From Panulirus ornatus (taxonomy: Eukaryota; Arthropoda; Malacostraca; Decapoda; Palinuridae), in assembly GCF_036320965.1 (NCBI RefSeq), contig NC_092249.1:9811279-9875278 (forward strand): a DNA stretch of 64,000 nt. The letters are read 5' to 3'. The notes beneath the pieces were generated by a model. The model had not been told where the DNA came from, did no database searches, and was given only the letters and a program-made list of their open reading frames with translations. Positions within the stretch are counted from its first letter, which is position 1. Every line of letters starts with the position of its first letter. Below are positions 28,575 through 40,435 of this stretch, one piece after another. The position numbers and the translations under genes are program-made.

Positions 28575-31500
28575 TTATCCCTGGGGATAGGGGTGAAAGA
28601 ATACTTCCCACGTATTCCTCGCGTGTCGTAGAAAGCGACTAGAGGGGACGGGAGCGGGGGGCCAGAAATCCTCCCCTCCTTGTATTAACTTTCTAAAATG
28701 GGAAACAGAAGAAGGAGTCACGCGGGGAGTGCTCATCCTCCTCGAAGGCTCAGAGTGGGGTGCCTAAATGTGTGTGGATGTAACCAAGATGTGAAAAAAG
28801 GAGAGATAGGTAGTATGTTTGAGGAAAGGAACCTGGATGTTTTGGCTCTGAGTGAAACGAAGCTCAAGGGTAAAGGGGAAGAGTGGTTTGGGAATGTCTG
28901 GGGAGTAAAGTCAGGGGTTAGTGAGAGGACAAGAGCAAGGGAAGGAGTAGCAATACTCCTGAAACAGGAGTTGTGGGAGTATGTGATAGAGTGTAAGAAA
29001 GTAAATTCTCGATTAATATGGGTAAAACTGAAAGTTGATGGAGAGAGGTGGGTGATTATTGGTGCTTATGCACCTGGGCATGAGAAGAAAGATCAAGAGA
29101 GGCAAGTGTTTTGGGAGCAGCTGAATGAGTGTGTTAGTGGTTTTGATGCACGAGACCGGGTCATAGTGATGGGTGATTTGAATGCAAAGGTGAGTAATGT
29201 GGCAGTTGAGGGAATAATTGGTATACATGGGGTGTTCAGTGTTGTAAATGGAAATGGTGAAGAGCTTGTAGATTTATGTGCTGAAAAAGGACTGGTGATT
29301 GGGAATACCTGGTTTAAAAAGCGAGATATACATAAGTATACTTATGTAAGTAGGAGAGATGGCCAGAGAGCGTTATTGGATTACGTGTTAATTGACAGGC
29401 GTGCGAAAGAGAGACTTTTGGATGTTAATGTGCTGAGAGGTGCAACTGGAGGGATGTCTGATCATTATCTTGTGGAGGCTAAGGTGAAGATTTGTATGGG
29501 TTTTCAGAAAAGAAGAGTGAATGTTGGGGTGAAGAGGGTGGTGAGAGTAAGTGAGCTTGAGAAGGAGACCTGTGTGAGGAAGTACCATGAGAGACTGAGT
29601 ACAGAATGGAAAAAGGTGAGAACAATGGAAGTAAGGGGAGTGGGGGAGGAATGGGATGTATTTAGGGAATCAGTGATGGATTGCGCAAAAGATGCTTGTG
29701 GCATGAGAAGAGTGGGAGGTGGGTTGATTAGAAAGGGTAGTGAGTGGTGGGATGAAGAAGTAAGATTATTAGTGAAAGAGAAGAGAGAGGCATTTGGACG
29801 ATTTTTGCAGGGAAAAAAATGCAATTGAGTGGGAGATGTATAAAAGAAAGAGACAGGAGGTCAAGAGAAAGGTGCAAGAGGTGAAAAAAAGGGCAAATGA
29901 GAAATGGGGTGAGAGAGTATCATTAAATTTTAGGGAGAATAAAAAGATGTTCTGGAAGGAGGTAAATAAAGTGCGTAAGACAAGGGAGCAAATGGGAACT
30001 TCAGTGAAGGGCGCAAATGGGGAGGTGATAACAAGTAGTGGTGATGTGAGAAGGAGATGGAGTGAGTATTTTGAAGGTTTGTTGAATGTGTTTGATGATA
30101 GAGTGGCAGATATAGGGTGTTTTGGTCGAGGTGGTGTGCAAAGTGAGAGGGTTAGGGAAAATGATTTGGTAAACAGAGAAGAGGTAGTGAAAGCTTTGCG
30201 GAAGATGAAAGCCGGCAAGGCAGCAGGTTTGGATGGTATTGCAGTGGAATTTATTAAAAAAGGGGGTGACTGTATTGTTGACTGGTTGGTAAGGTTATTT
30301 AATGTATGTATGACTCATGGTGAGGTGCCTGAGGATTGGCGGAATGCGTGCATAGTGCCATTGTACAAAGGCAAAGGGGATAAGAGTGAGTGCTCAAATT
30401 ACAGAGGTATAAGTTTGTTGAGTATTCCTGGTAAATTATATGGGAGGGTATTAATTGAGAGGGTGAAGGCATGTACAGAGCATCAGATTGGGGAAGAGCA
30501 GTGTGGTTTCAGAAGTGGTAGAGGATGTGTGGATCAGGTGTTTGCTTTGAAGAATGTATGTGAGAAATACTTAGAAAAGCAAATGGATTTGTATGTAGCA
30601 TTTATGGATCTGGAGAAGGCATATGATAGAGTTGATAGAGATGCTCTGTGGAAGGTATTAAGAATATATGGTGTGGGAGGCAAGTTGTTAGAAGCAGTGA
30701 AAAGTTTTTATCGAGGATGTAAGGCATGTGTACGTGTAGGAAGAGAGGAAAGTGATTGGTTCTCAGTGAATGTAGGTTTGCGGCAGGGGTGTGTGATGTC
30801 TCCATGGTTGTTTAATTTGTTTATGGATGGGGTTGTTAGGGAGGTAAATGCAAGAGTTTTGGAAAGAGGGGCAAGTATGAAGTCTGTTGTGGATGAGAGA
30901 GCTTGGGAAGTGAGTCAGTTGTTGTTCGCTGATGACACAGCGCTGGTGGCTGATTCATGTGTGAAACTGCAGAAGCTAGTGACTGAGTTTGGTAAAGTGT
31001 GTGGAAGAAGAAAGTTAAGAGTAAATGTGAATAAGAGCAAGGTTATTAGGTACAGTAGGGTTGAGGGTCAAGTCAATTGGGAGGTGAGTTTGAATGGAGA
31101 AAAACTGGAGGAAGTGAAAGTGTTTTAGATATCTGGAGTGGATCTGGCAGCGGATGGAACCATGGAAGCGGAAGTGATCATAGGGTGGGGGAGGGGGCGA
31201 AAATTCTGGGAGCCTTGAAGAATGTGTGGAAGTCGAGAACATTATCTCGGAAAGCAAAAATGGGTATGTTTGAAGGAATAGTGGTTCCAACAATGTTGTA
31301 TGGTTGCGAGGCGTGGGCTATGGATAGAGTTGTGCGCAGGAGGATGGATGTGCTGGAAATGAGATGTTTGAGGACAATGTGTGGTGTGAGGTGGTTTGAT
31401 CGAGTAAGTAACGTAAGGGTAAGAGAGATATGTGGAAATAAAAAGAGCGTGGTTGAGAGAGCAGAAGAGGGTGTTTTGAAATGGTTTGGGCACATGGAGA

Positions 31501-31883
31501 GAATGAATGAGGAAAGACTGACCAAGAGGATATATGTGTCGGAGGTGGAGGGAACGAGGAGAAGTGGGAGACCAAATTGGAGGTGGAAAGATGGAGTGAA
31601 AAAGATTTTGTGTGATCGGGGCCTGAACATGCAGGAGGGTGAAAGGAGGGCAAGGAATAGAGTGAATTGGATCGATGTGGTATACCGGGGTTGACGTGCT
31701 GTCAGTGGATTGAATCAGGGCATGTGAAGCGTCTGGAGTAAACCATGGAAAGCTGTGTAGGTATGTATATTTGCGTGTGTGGACTTATGTATATACATGT
31801 GTATGGGGGTGGGTTGGGCCATTTCTTTCGTCTGTTTCCTTGCGCTACCTCGCAAACGCGGGAGACAGCGACAAAGCAAAAAG

Positions 31884-31885
<2 letters not shown>
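28575..31885 (+). mobile_element. Near full-length LINE copy, frameshifted
   Basis: The 5' UTR begins CCTGGGGATAGGGGTG. The ORF opens at 28698 with MGNRRRSHAGSAHPP and the endonuclease motifs CLNVCG, LSETKL, GAYAPG, GDLNAK and SDHYL. An extra A in an A-run near 29814-29820 shifts the frame. The RT continues open from there to 31128 with [13 protein letters not shown]. Three single-base indels around 31115-31180 break it again, and the C-terminal part is open to 31694. The short-type 3' UTR and hairpin end near 31885. The pattern suggests a recently active element with few mutations. Confidence 0.95.
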
Positions 31886-31898
<13 letters not shown>

Positions 31899-31967
<69 letters not shown>

Positions 31968-31975
31968 TATATATA
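31899..31975. repeat. (AT)n microsatellite, LINE tail
   Basis: A TA run after the A-rich LINE end, with a short AAATATATATATA interruption at its right edge. Confidence 0.95.
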
Positions 31976-32205
31976 GGGGATAGGGGAGAAAGAATACTTC
32001 CCACGTATTCCCTGCGTGTCGTAGAAGGCGACTAAAAGGGTAGGGAGCGGGGGGCTTGAAATCCTCCCCTCTCAATTTTTTTGAATTTTCCAAAAGAAGG
32101 AACAGAGAAGGGGGCCAGGTGAGGATATTCCCTCAATGGCCCAGTCCTCTGTTCTTAACGCTACCTCGCTAACGCGGGAAATGGCGAATAGTTTGAAAAA
32201 AAAAT
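31976..32205 (+). mobile_element. Short LINE-derived non-autonomous element
   Basis: It starts GGGGATAGGGGAGAAAG, immediately after TA sequence, and ends GCGGGAAATGGCGAATAGTTTG. A (TA)n tract (32213-32281) separates it from the next, inverted copy. Confidence 0.92.
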
Positions 32206-32208
32206 ATA

Positions 32209-32281
<73 letters not shown>

Positions 32282-32283
<2 letters not shown>

Positions 32284-32524
32284 TTCTTTTCTTCTTTCAT
32301 ACTTTTCGCCATTTCCCGCATTAGCGAGGTAGCGTTAAGAACAGAGGACTGGGCCTTTGAGGAAATATCCTCACATGGCCCCCTTCTCTGTTCCTTCTTT
32401 TGGAAAATTCAAAAAAATTGAGAGGGGAGGATTTCCAGCCCCCCGCTCCCTACCCTTTTAGTCGCCTTCTACGACACGCAGGGAATACGTGGGAAGTATT
32501 CTTTCTCCCCTATCCCTAGGGATA
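32282..32524 (-). mobile_element. Short LINE-derived non-autonomous element, inverted
   Basis: A minus-strand copy. Its 5' end (on the minus strand) reads ATCCCTAGGGATAGGGG at about 32524. It faces the preceding copy tail to tail across a (TA)n tract. Confidence 0.92.
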
Positions 32525-32807
32525 CTTAGCGTAGCGCAACCTTGCGCTGGGAAGCCTACGTCACTTGAACAGAACATCTTATGGATGGATCCACCAGAAA
32601 ATGTTGTGTGTATCAAAAACAACCTGATAAAAGAAGACGAGGCATAACAAACATCGCTAAGTTCTGCAGAAATACAATTAAGTTGTTCGTGGGTCACAAC
32701 CATCACATCGTGAAAGCGGTAACATCATACGCCAGGCAACGCAGAGAGCTCCCACCAGGGGCCTCTCCCCCGCCGGTGAGGTTACTGGTAATGGCTCCTG
32801 GTGCTTG

Positions 32808-32814
<7 letters not shown>
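32525..32814. other. Unassigned island between elements
   Basis: About 290 bp of moderate GC without match to the LINE or to the short element. It has an open + frame (from 32581) without a known domain. It may be original intron sequence between insertions or part of a further repeat. Confidence 0.45.
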
Positions 32815-32894
<80 letters not shown>

Positions 32895-32904
32895 CATATA
32901 TATA
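32815..32904. repeat. (TA)n microsatellite
   Basis: A TA run directly abutting the truncated ubiquitin fragment. Confidence 0.95.
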
Positions 32905-33180
32905 TGACTTACTGGAAAAACAATCACTCTTGAAGTGAAACCTTCAGACACAATTGAAAATATGAAGGAAAATAGTGAAATTGGAGAAAAATGTAGCTTA
33001 GACATTGAAGCTTATTGATACATTGGTTAAATTGATGAGAACTGCTATTGACGTTTGTGTAAATAAATTATACATTTCCTTTTTTCCATAGCCAGAGGTT
33101 GAACCATTATGTGACATTCATTTTTTTCATTCATTTCAAGCTAGAAGTTTCAGTTTTCTAAATTGTTTCTTACATTTCTC
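32905..33180 (+). pseudogene. Second copy of the ubiquitin-derived chimera, 5'-truncated
   Basis: It reads [18 protein letters not shown] and then leaves ubiquitin after MK (ubiquitin V26-K27 position) for the same [16 protein letters not shown] stop and AT-rich tail as the copy at 27932-28215. It starts in the middle of the ubiquitin segment at a TA tract. It is followed by the TG/TA block and the LINE 5' UTR, in the opposite orientation to the first copy. Confidence 0.85.
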
Positions 33181-33282
33181 ATATGTATATATATATGTGT
33201 GTGTGTGTGTGTGTATATGTGCGTATGTATGTGTGTGTGTGTGTGTATGTGTATATGTATATATATATGTATATTGTCCCTG

Positions 33283-36200
33283 GGGATAGGGGTGAAAGAA
33301 TACTTCCCACGTATTCCTCGCGTGTCGTAGAAAGCGACTAGAGGGGACGGGAGCGGGGGGCCAGAAATCCTCCCCTCCTTGTATTAACTTTCTAATATGG
33401 GAAACAGAAGAAGGAGTCACGCGGGGAGTGCTCATCCTCCTCGAAGGCTCAGAGTGGGGTGCTTAAATGTGTGTGGATGTAACCAGGATGTGAAAAAAGG
33501 AGAGATAGGTAGTATGTTTGAGGAAAGGAACCTGGATGTTTTGGCTCTGAGTGAAACGAAGCTCAAGGGTAAAGGGGAAGAGTGGTTTGGGAATGTCTGG
33601 GGAGTAAAGTCAGGGGTTAGTGAGAGGACAAGAGCAAGGGAAGTAGTAGCAATACTCCTGAAACAGGAGTTGTGGGAGTATGTGATAGAGTGTAAGAAAG
33701 TAAATTCTCGATTAATATGGGTAAAACTGAAAGTTGATGGAGAGAGGTGGGTGATTATTGGTGCATATGCACCTGGGCATGAGAAGAAAGATCAAGAGAG
33801 GCAAGTGTTTTGGGAGCAGCTGAATGAGTGTGTTAGTGGTTTTGATGCACGAGACCGGGTCATAGTGATGGGTGATTTGAATGCAAAGGTGAGTAATGTG
33901 GCAGTTGAGGGAATAATTGGTATACATGGGGTGTTCAGTGTTGTAAATGGAAATGGTGAAGAGCTTGTAGATTTATGTGCTGAAAAAGGACTGATGATTG
34001 GGAATACCTGGTTTAAAAAGCGAGATATACATAAGTATACTCATGTAAGTAGGAGAGATGGCCAGAGAGCGTTATTGGATTACGTGTTAATTGACAGGCG
34101 TGCGAAAGAGAGACTTTTGGATGTTAATGTGCTGAGAGGTGCAACTGGAGGGATGTCTGATCATTATCTTGTGGAGGCTAAGGTGAAGATTTGTATGGGT
34201 TTTCAGAAAAGAAGAGTGAATGTTGGGGTGAAGAGGGTGGTGAGAGTAAGTGAGCTTGAGAAGGAGACCTGTGTGAGGAAGTACCAGGAGAGACTGAGTA
34301 CAGAATGGAAAAAGGTGAGAACAATGGAAGTAAGAGGAGTGGGGGAGGAATGGGATGTATTTAGGGAATCAGTGATGGATTGCACAAAAGATGCTTGTGG
34401 CATGAGAAGAGTGGGAGGTGGGTTGATTAGAAAGGGTAGTGAGTGGTGGGATGAAGAAGTAAGAGTATTAGTGAAAGAGAAGAGAGAGGCATTTGGACGA
34501 TTTTTGCAGGGAAAAAATGCAATTGAGTGGGAGATGTATAAAAGAAAGAGACAGGAGGTCAAGAGAAAGGTGCAAGAGGTGAAAAAAAGGGCAAATGAGA
34601 GTTGGGGTGAGAGAGTGTCATTAAATTTTAGGGAAAATAAAAAGATGTTCTGGAAGGAGGTAAATAAAGTGCGTAAGACAAGGGAGCAAATGGGAACTTT
34701 AGTGAAGGGCGCAAATGGGGAGGTGATAACAAGTAGTGGTGATGTGAGAAGGAGATGGAGTGAGTATTTTGAAGGTTTGTTGAATGTGTTTGATGATAGA
34801 GTGGCAGATATAGGGTGTTTTGGTCGAGGTGGTGTGCAAAGTGAGAGGGTTAGGGAAAACGATTTGGTAAACAGAGAAGAGGTAGTGAAAGCTTTGCGGA
34901 AGATGAAAGCCGGCAAGGCAGCAGGTTTGGATGGTATTGCAGTGGAATTTATTAAAAAAGGGGGTGACTGTATTGTTGACTGGTTGGTAAGGTTATTTAA
35001 TGTATGTATGACTCATGGTGAGGTGCCTGAGGATTGGAGGAATGCGTGCATAGTGCCATTGTACAAAGGAAAAGGGGATAAGAGTGAGTGCTCAAATTAC
35101 AGAGGTATAAGTTTGTTGAGTATTCCTGGTAAATTGTATGGGAGGGTATTGATTGAGAGGGTGAAGGCATGTACAGAGCATCAGATTGGGGAAGAGCAGT
35201 GTGGTTTCAGAAGTGGTAGAGGATGTGTGGATCAGGTGTTTGTTTTGAAGAATGTATGTGAGAAATACTTAGAAAAGCAAATGGATTTGTATGTAGAATT
35301 TATGGATCTGGAGAAGGCATATGATAGAGTTGATAGAGATGCTCTGTGGAAGGTATTAAGAATATATGGTGTGGGAGGCAAGTTGTTAGAAGCAGTGAAA
35401 AGTTTTTATCGAGGATGTAAGTCATGTGTACGTGTAGGAAGAGAGGAAAGTGATTGGTTCTCAGTGAATGTAGGTTTGCGGCAGGGGTGTGTGATGTCTC
35501 CATAGTTGTTTAATTTGTTTATGGATGGGGTTGTTAGGGAGGTAAAGGCAAGAGTTTTGGAAAGAGGGGCAAGTATGAAGTCTGTTGGGGATGAGAGAGC
35601 TTGGGAAGTGAGTCAGTTGTTGTTCGCTGATGATACAGCGCTGGTGGCTGATTCATGTGAGAAACTGCAGAAGCTGGTGACGGAGTTTGATAAAGTGTGT
35701 GGAAGAAGAAAGTTAAGAGTAAATGTGAATAAGAGCAAGGTTATTAGGTACAGTAGGGTTGAGGGTCAAGTAAATTGGGAGGTGAGTTTGAATGGAGAAA
35801 AACTGGAGGAAGTGAAGTGTTTTAGATATCTGGGAGTGGATCTGGCAGCTGATGGAACCATGGAAGCGGAAGTGGACCATAGGGTGGGGGAGGGGGCGAA
35901 AATTCTGGGAGCCTTGAAGAATGTGTGGAAGTCGAGAACATTATCTCGGAAAGCAAAAATGGGTATGTTTGAAGGAATAGTGGTTCCAACAATGTTGTAT
36001 GGTTGCGAGGCGTGGGCTATAGATAGAGTTGTGCGCAGGAGGATGGATGTGCTGGAAATGAGATGTCTGAGGACAATGTGTGGTGTGAGGTGGTTTGATC
36101 GAGTAAGTAATAATAGGGTAAGAGAGATGTGTGGAAATAAAAAGAGCGTGGTTGAGAGAGCAGAAGAGGGTGTTTTGAAATGGTTTGGGCACATGGAGAG

Positions 36201-36575
36201 AATGAGTGAGGAAAGGTTGACCAAGAGGATATATGTGTCGGAGGTGGAGGGAACGAGGAGAAGTGGGAGACCAAATTGGAGGTGGAAAGATGGAGTGAAA
36301 AAGATTTTGTGTGATCGGGGCCTGAACTTGCAGGAGGGTGAAAGGAGGGCATGGAATAGAGTGAATTGGAGCAATGTGGTATACCGGGGTTGACGTGCTG
36401 TCAGTGGATTGAATCAAGACATGTGAAGCGTCTGGGGTAAACCATGGAAAGCTGTGTAGGTATGTATATTTGCGTGTGTGGACGTATGTATATACATGTG
36501 TATGGGGGGGGGTTGGGCCATTTCTTTCGTCTGTTTCCTTGCGCTACCTCGCAAACGCGGGAGACAGCGACAAAG
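33283..36575 (+). mobile_element. Full-length LINE, single nonsense codon
   Basis: The most intact copy: 5' UTR, ORF, short-type 3' UTR ending in the GCGGGAGACAGCGAC hairpin and an A tail of about 22 bases. No frameshift was found. Its neighbours are the ubiquitin chimera upstream and a truncated LINE fused directly to its A tail downstream. Confidence 0.95.
33397..36393 (+). pseudogene. LINE protein: AP-endonuclease plus reverse transcriptase (one in-frame stop)
   Basis: A 998-codon frame from ATG at 33397 to TGA at 36391-36393, interrupted only by TAG at 35503-35505 (codon 703) where the other copies have TGG. The endonuclease spans roughly residues 20-260, with Asn24 in CLNVCG, Glu53 in LSETK, GDLN at 159-162 and SDH at 254-256. 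The RT begins near [13 protein letters not shown] and has FADD at 743-746. A C-terminal segment follows with YGCEAWAIDR, FGHMERMSEERL and [10 protein letters not shown]. One ORF of about 1000 residues, a short 3' UTR and a short-repeat tail fit the RTE-like type of non-LTR element; the clade is an inference. It nicks target DNA and reverse-transcribes the element RNA. Confidence 0.93.
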
Positions 36576-36601
36576 TATGAAAAAAAAAAAAAAAAAAAAA
36601 A

Positions 36602-37885
36602 ATTTATGGATCTGGAGAAGGCATATGATAGAGTTGATAGAGATGCTCTGTGGAAGGTATTAAGAATATATGGTGTGGGAGGAAAGTTGTTAGAAGCAGT
36701 GAAAAGTTTTTATCGAGGATGTAAGTCATGTGTACGTGTAGGAAGAGAGGAAAGTGATTGGTTCTCAGTGAATGTAGGTTTGCGGCAGGGGTGTGTGATG
36801 TCTCCATGGTTGTTTAATTTGTTTATGGATGGGGTTGTTAGGGAGGTAAATGCAAGAGTTTTGGAAAGAGGGACAAGTATGAAGTCTGTTGGGGATGAGA
36901 GAGCTTGGGAAGTGAGTCAGTTGTTGTTCGCTGATGATACAGCGCTGGTGGCTGATTCATGTGAGAAACTGCAGAAGCTGGTGACTGAGTTTGGAAAGGT
37001 TTGTGGAAGAAGACAGTTAAGAGTAAATGTGAATACGAGCAAGGTTATTAGGTACAGTAGGGTTGAGGGTCAAGTCAATTGGGAGGTGAGTTTGAATGGA
37101 GAAAAACTGGAGGAAGTGAAGTGTTTTAGATATCTGGGAGTGGATCTGGCAGCGTATGGAACCATGGAAGCGGAAGTGGATCATAGGGTGGGGAGGGGGC
37201 GAAAATCCTGGGGGCCTTGAAAAATGTGTGGAAGTTGAGAATATTATTTCGGAAAGCAAAAATGGGTATGTTTGAAGGAATAGTGGTTCCAACAATGTTG
37301 TATGGTTGCGAGGCGTGGGCTATGGATAGAGTTGTGCGCAGGAGGATGGATGTGCTGGAAATGAGATGTTTGAGGACAATGTGTGGTGTGAGGTGGTTTG
37401 ATCGAGTGAGTAACGTAAGGGTAAGAGAGATGTGTGGAAATAAAAAGAGCGTGGTTGAGAGAGCAGAAGAGGGTGTTTTGAAGTGGTTTGGGCACATGGA
37501 GAGGGTGAGTGAGGAAAGATTGACCAAGAAGATATATGTGTCGGAGGTGGAGGGAACAAGGAGAAGAGGGAGACCAAATTGGAGGTGGAAAGATGGAGTG
37601 AAAAAGATTTTGTGTGATCGCGGCCTGAACATGCAGGAGGGTGAAAGGAGTGCAAGGAATAGAGTGAATTGGAGCGATGTGGTATACCGGGGTTGACGTG
37701 CTGTCAGTGGATTGATTCAAGGCATGTGAAGCGTCTGGGGTAAACCATGGAAAGCTGTGTAGGTATGTATATTTGCGTGTGTGGACGTATGTATATACAT
37801 GTGTATGGGGGGGGGGGTTGGGCCATTTCTTTCGTCTGTTTCCTTGCGCTACCTCGCAAACGCGGGAGACAGCGACAAAGTATAA
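36602..37885 (+). mobile_element. LINE copy, 5'-truncated, fused to the A tail of the previous copy
   Basis: It begins at [12 protein letters not shown] immediately after the A tail of the full-length copy, so two elements stand in direct tandem with no intervening host DNA. The frame is open through [11 protein letters not shown] to about 37190. There a base is missing in the G-run, and the rest is open to 37696. It ends with a short-type 3' UTR, hairpin and (AT)n (37902-37979). Confidence 0.93.
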
Positions 37886-37898
37886 TAATAAAAAAAAA

Positions 37899-37901
<3 letters not shown>

Positions 37902-37979
<78 letters not shown>
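37902..37979. repeat. (AT)n microsatellite between inverted LINE ends
   Basis: A TA run flanked by the same LINE 3' end in opposite orientations, making a hairpin-capable structure. Confidence 0.95.
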
Positions 37980-37980
<1 letters not shown>

Positions 37981-37991
37981 TTTTTTTTTAT

Positions 37992-38054
37992 TATTATACT
38001 TTGTCGCTGTCTCCCGCGTTTGCGAGGTAGCGCAAGGAAACAGACGAAAGAAAT
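37992..38054 (-). mobile_element. Isolated LINE 3' end, about 60 bp, antisense
   Basis: Only ATACTTTGTCGCTGTCTCCC to GAAAGAAATGG, the terminal hairpin region of the LINE, is present. It passes without gap into a + strand short element (GGGGATAGGGGAG). Confidence 0.88.
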
Positions 38055-38275
38055 GGGGATAGGGGAGAAAGAATACTTCCCACGTATTCCCTGCGTGTCG
38101 TAGAAGGCGACTAAAAGGGGAGGGAGCGGGTGGCTGGAAATCCTCCCCTCTCGTTTTTTTTTTGATTTTCCAAAAGAAGGAACAGAGAAGGGGGCCAGGT
38201 GAGGATTTTCCCTCTAAGGCCCAGTCCTCTGTTCTTAACGCTACCTCGCAAACGCGGGAAATGGCGAATAGTATG

Positions 38276-38277
<2 letters not shown>
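38055..38277 (+). mobile_element. Short LINE-derived non-autonomous element
   Basis: Complete apart from the first few bases. Its tail reads GCTACCTCGCAAACGCGGGA, closer to the LINE version than most copies, and is followed by A-run, (AT)n (38291-38347) and a short GA run. Confidence 0.92.
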
Positions 38278-38366
<89 letters not shown>

Positions 38367-38369
38367 CTC

Positions 38370-38904
<535 letters not shown>

Positions 38905-39835
38905 ATGTGCGTGAGAGCCTGTGTTCGTTGAGGAGTTATTTTTAATGACTTCATCGTTAAGAGATTGATCTCTACGTATAAAAGTTCCATAAAGTACTTT
39001 TGAAGATGAGAGCAGATCAGACTGATGTACTTTTGTCTTTCCAAGCTCCTTTTGTTCCCTGATCATTAGTACTGACCCTCTTAATAAGGTTAATCTAGTG
39101 TTCTTCCCTCGAGAGCTGTTTTTCTTTTAACACTTGACTTCCGACGTCAATATTCAACATGTTCCAGACATGTACCCCCGGGGATGGGATGGAAATGCCT
39201 GAAGGGAATAGCTTCCAAAACAACAACAGAGAAAGACCTCTTCCATCACATTTGATATAGATGTCTCTTAATTGCTAGGACCCCCTTTAAGAGCCCCTCT
39301 TCCCTCTTGTTCGTACTCCGTCATTTTATTCTCTTCATAATCCATCACCTTCTTTATCATCCCTCTTCGTTGCGCTCCTAGTTTCAGCAGGATCTTTGTT
39401 CTCATCATGGGGCTTCAGGTGTTCTTCCCTGCGTCTCTAGAACCCTAAGTCTTCATGTCTTCCACTCTTGTGGTATTCCAGTTCAATAATATAATGTGTT
39501 GGACTCGTGGGACTCATCAGTAAGTTCTAAGACTAGCAGACCTTGTATGAGGTCCAGTTTAGTCAGCAGCTCTTCTTTAAGTATTATTTCCAGATGGCGT
39601 ATAAAAGACGATGACCACAAGTGTAATTCGGTCCACTGTTGCCTGACCTTGTTATCGATACTCGATCTCAGTTCTTCAGGATTTATAGACTTATGGTACC
39701 AATGTCAATATGAAAATCTCTCTCAAGTAGAGACAAGTTTTTTACAGTGGAAATATAGAAATCTGTACGGATCCTTTGTATGGAAGGGGATTCAAAGAAG
39801 TTTCGCTCCTAAAACAAAGGAAGCAATAGAAAACA

Positions 39836-39840
<5 letters not shown>
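38905..39840. other. Intron sequence without a supported gene
   Basis: An open frame near 39496-39945 runs into the TC tract and has no domain. Nothing else was seen. Confidence 0.5.

Positions 39841-39930
<90 letters not shown>
39841..39930. repeat. (TC)n microsatellite
   Basis: About 45 TC units, ending about 35 bp before the acceptor array of exon 5. Confidence 0.96.
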
Positions 39931-39934
<4 letters not shown>

Positions 39935-39964
39935 TCACTCCTTAGGATAACTCTGCCGCGTGAA

Positions 39965-40435
39965 GGGTCTCTCCAAGAGGAAAGTGAGGCAAATTATGGC
40001 TAACAATTGTCTCTCCCCTCTTCCCAGGCCTGGGCCAGCAATGTTACTTTTTTTCTCCATTTCAGGACCTGTAAAAGAAGATCCTTATGAGGCCTTGTCT
40101 AAAAATGGCCCCCTTCTAAGATGTTTCTCAGAAAACCATCAGCAGGTAATAATTTTCTGTTCCAGGACCTATTTCAGAAGGCCCTCAGCAGTCTTAGTTA
40201 GCAACAGTCTTTTCCATTTCCAGGACTGTCTACGAGGACCCTAACCGGGTCTTGACTAATATTGCTCTCTTTGTCCCCCTTCTAGTACCTATTTCAGAAG
40301 GCTACCAGTGGCCTCTCTCTTCCCTTTCCAGGAACTGTCTACGAAGATCCTCAGTTTGTCTTGGCTAACAGAAGTCTTTCCTCTCCCCGTTCCAGGATTT
40401 GTCTAAGAGGAACGTGAGTAGGTCGTGGCTGGAAC
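39965..40435 (+). repeat. ~60-bp tandem array of acceptor site plus exon-5 5' end
   Basis: Six decayed units precede the exon, each with a pyrimidine tract, a CAG or TAG, and a sequence like GGAACTGTCTACGAAGATCC followed by TTGGCTAACA. The exon start GGATTTGTCTAAGAGGAACG followed by TCGTGGCTGGA is the last unit. Acceptor-like AGs end at 40065, 40165, 40223, 40285, 40331 and, for the real exon, 40395. Confidence 0.87.

Noticed and set aside
34203..34916. 237-codon frame antisense to the LINE (also at 58749-59462 and elsewhere)
   Set aside because: It recurs wherever the LINE occurs because the sense codons leave the antisense frame open; no independent evidence.
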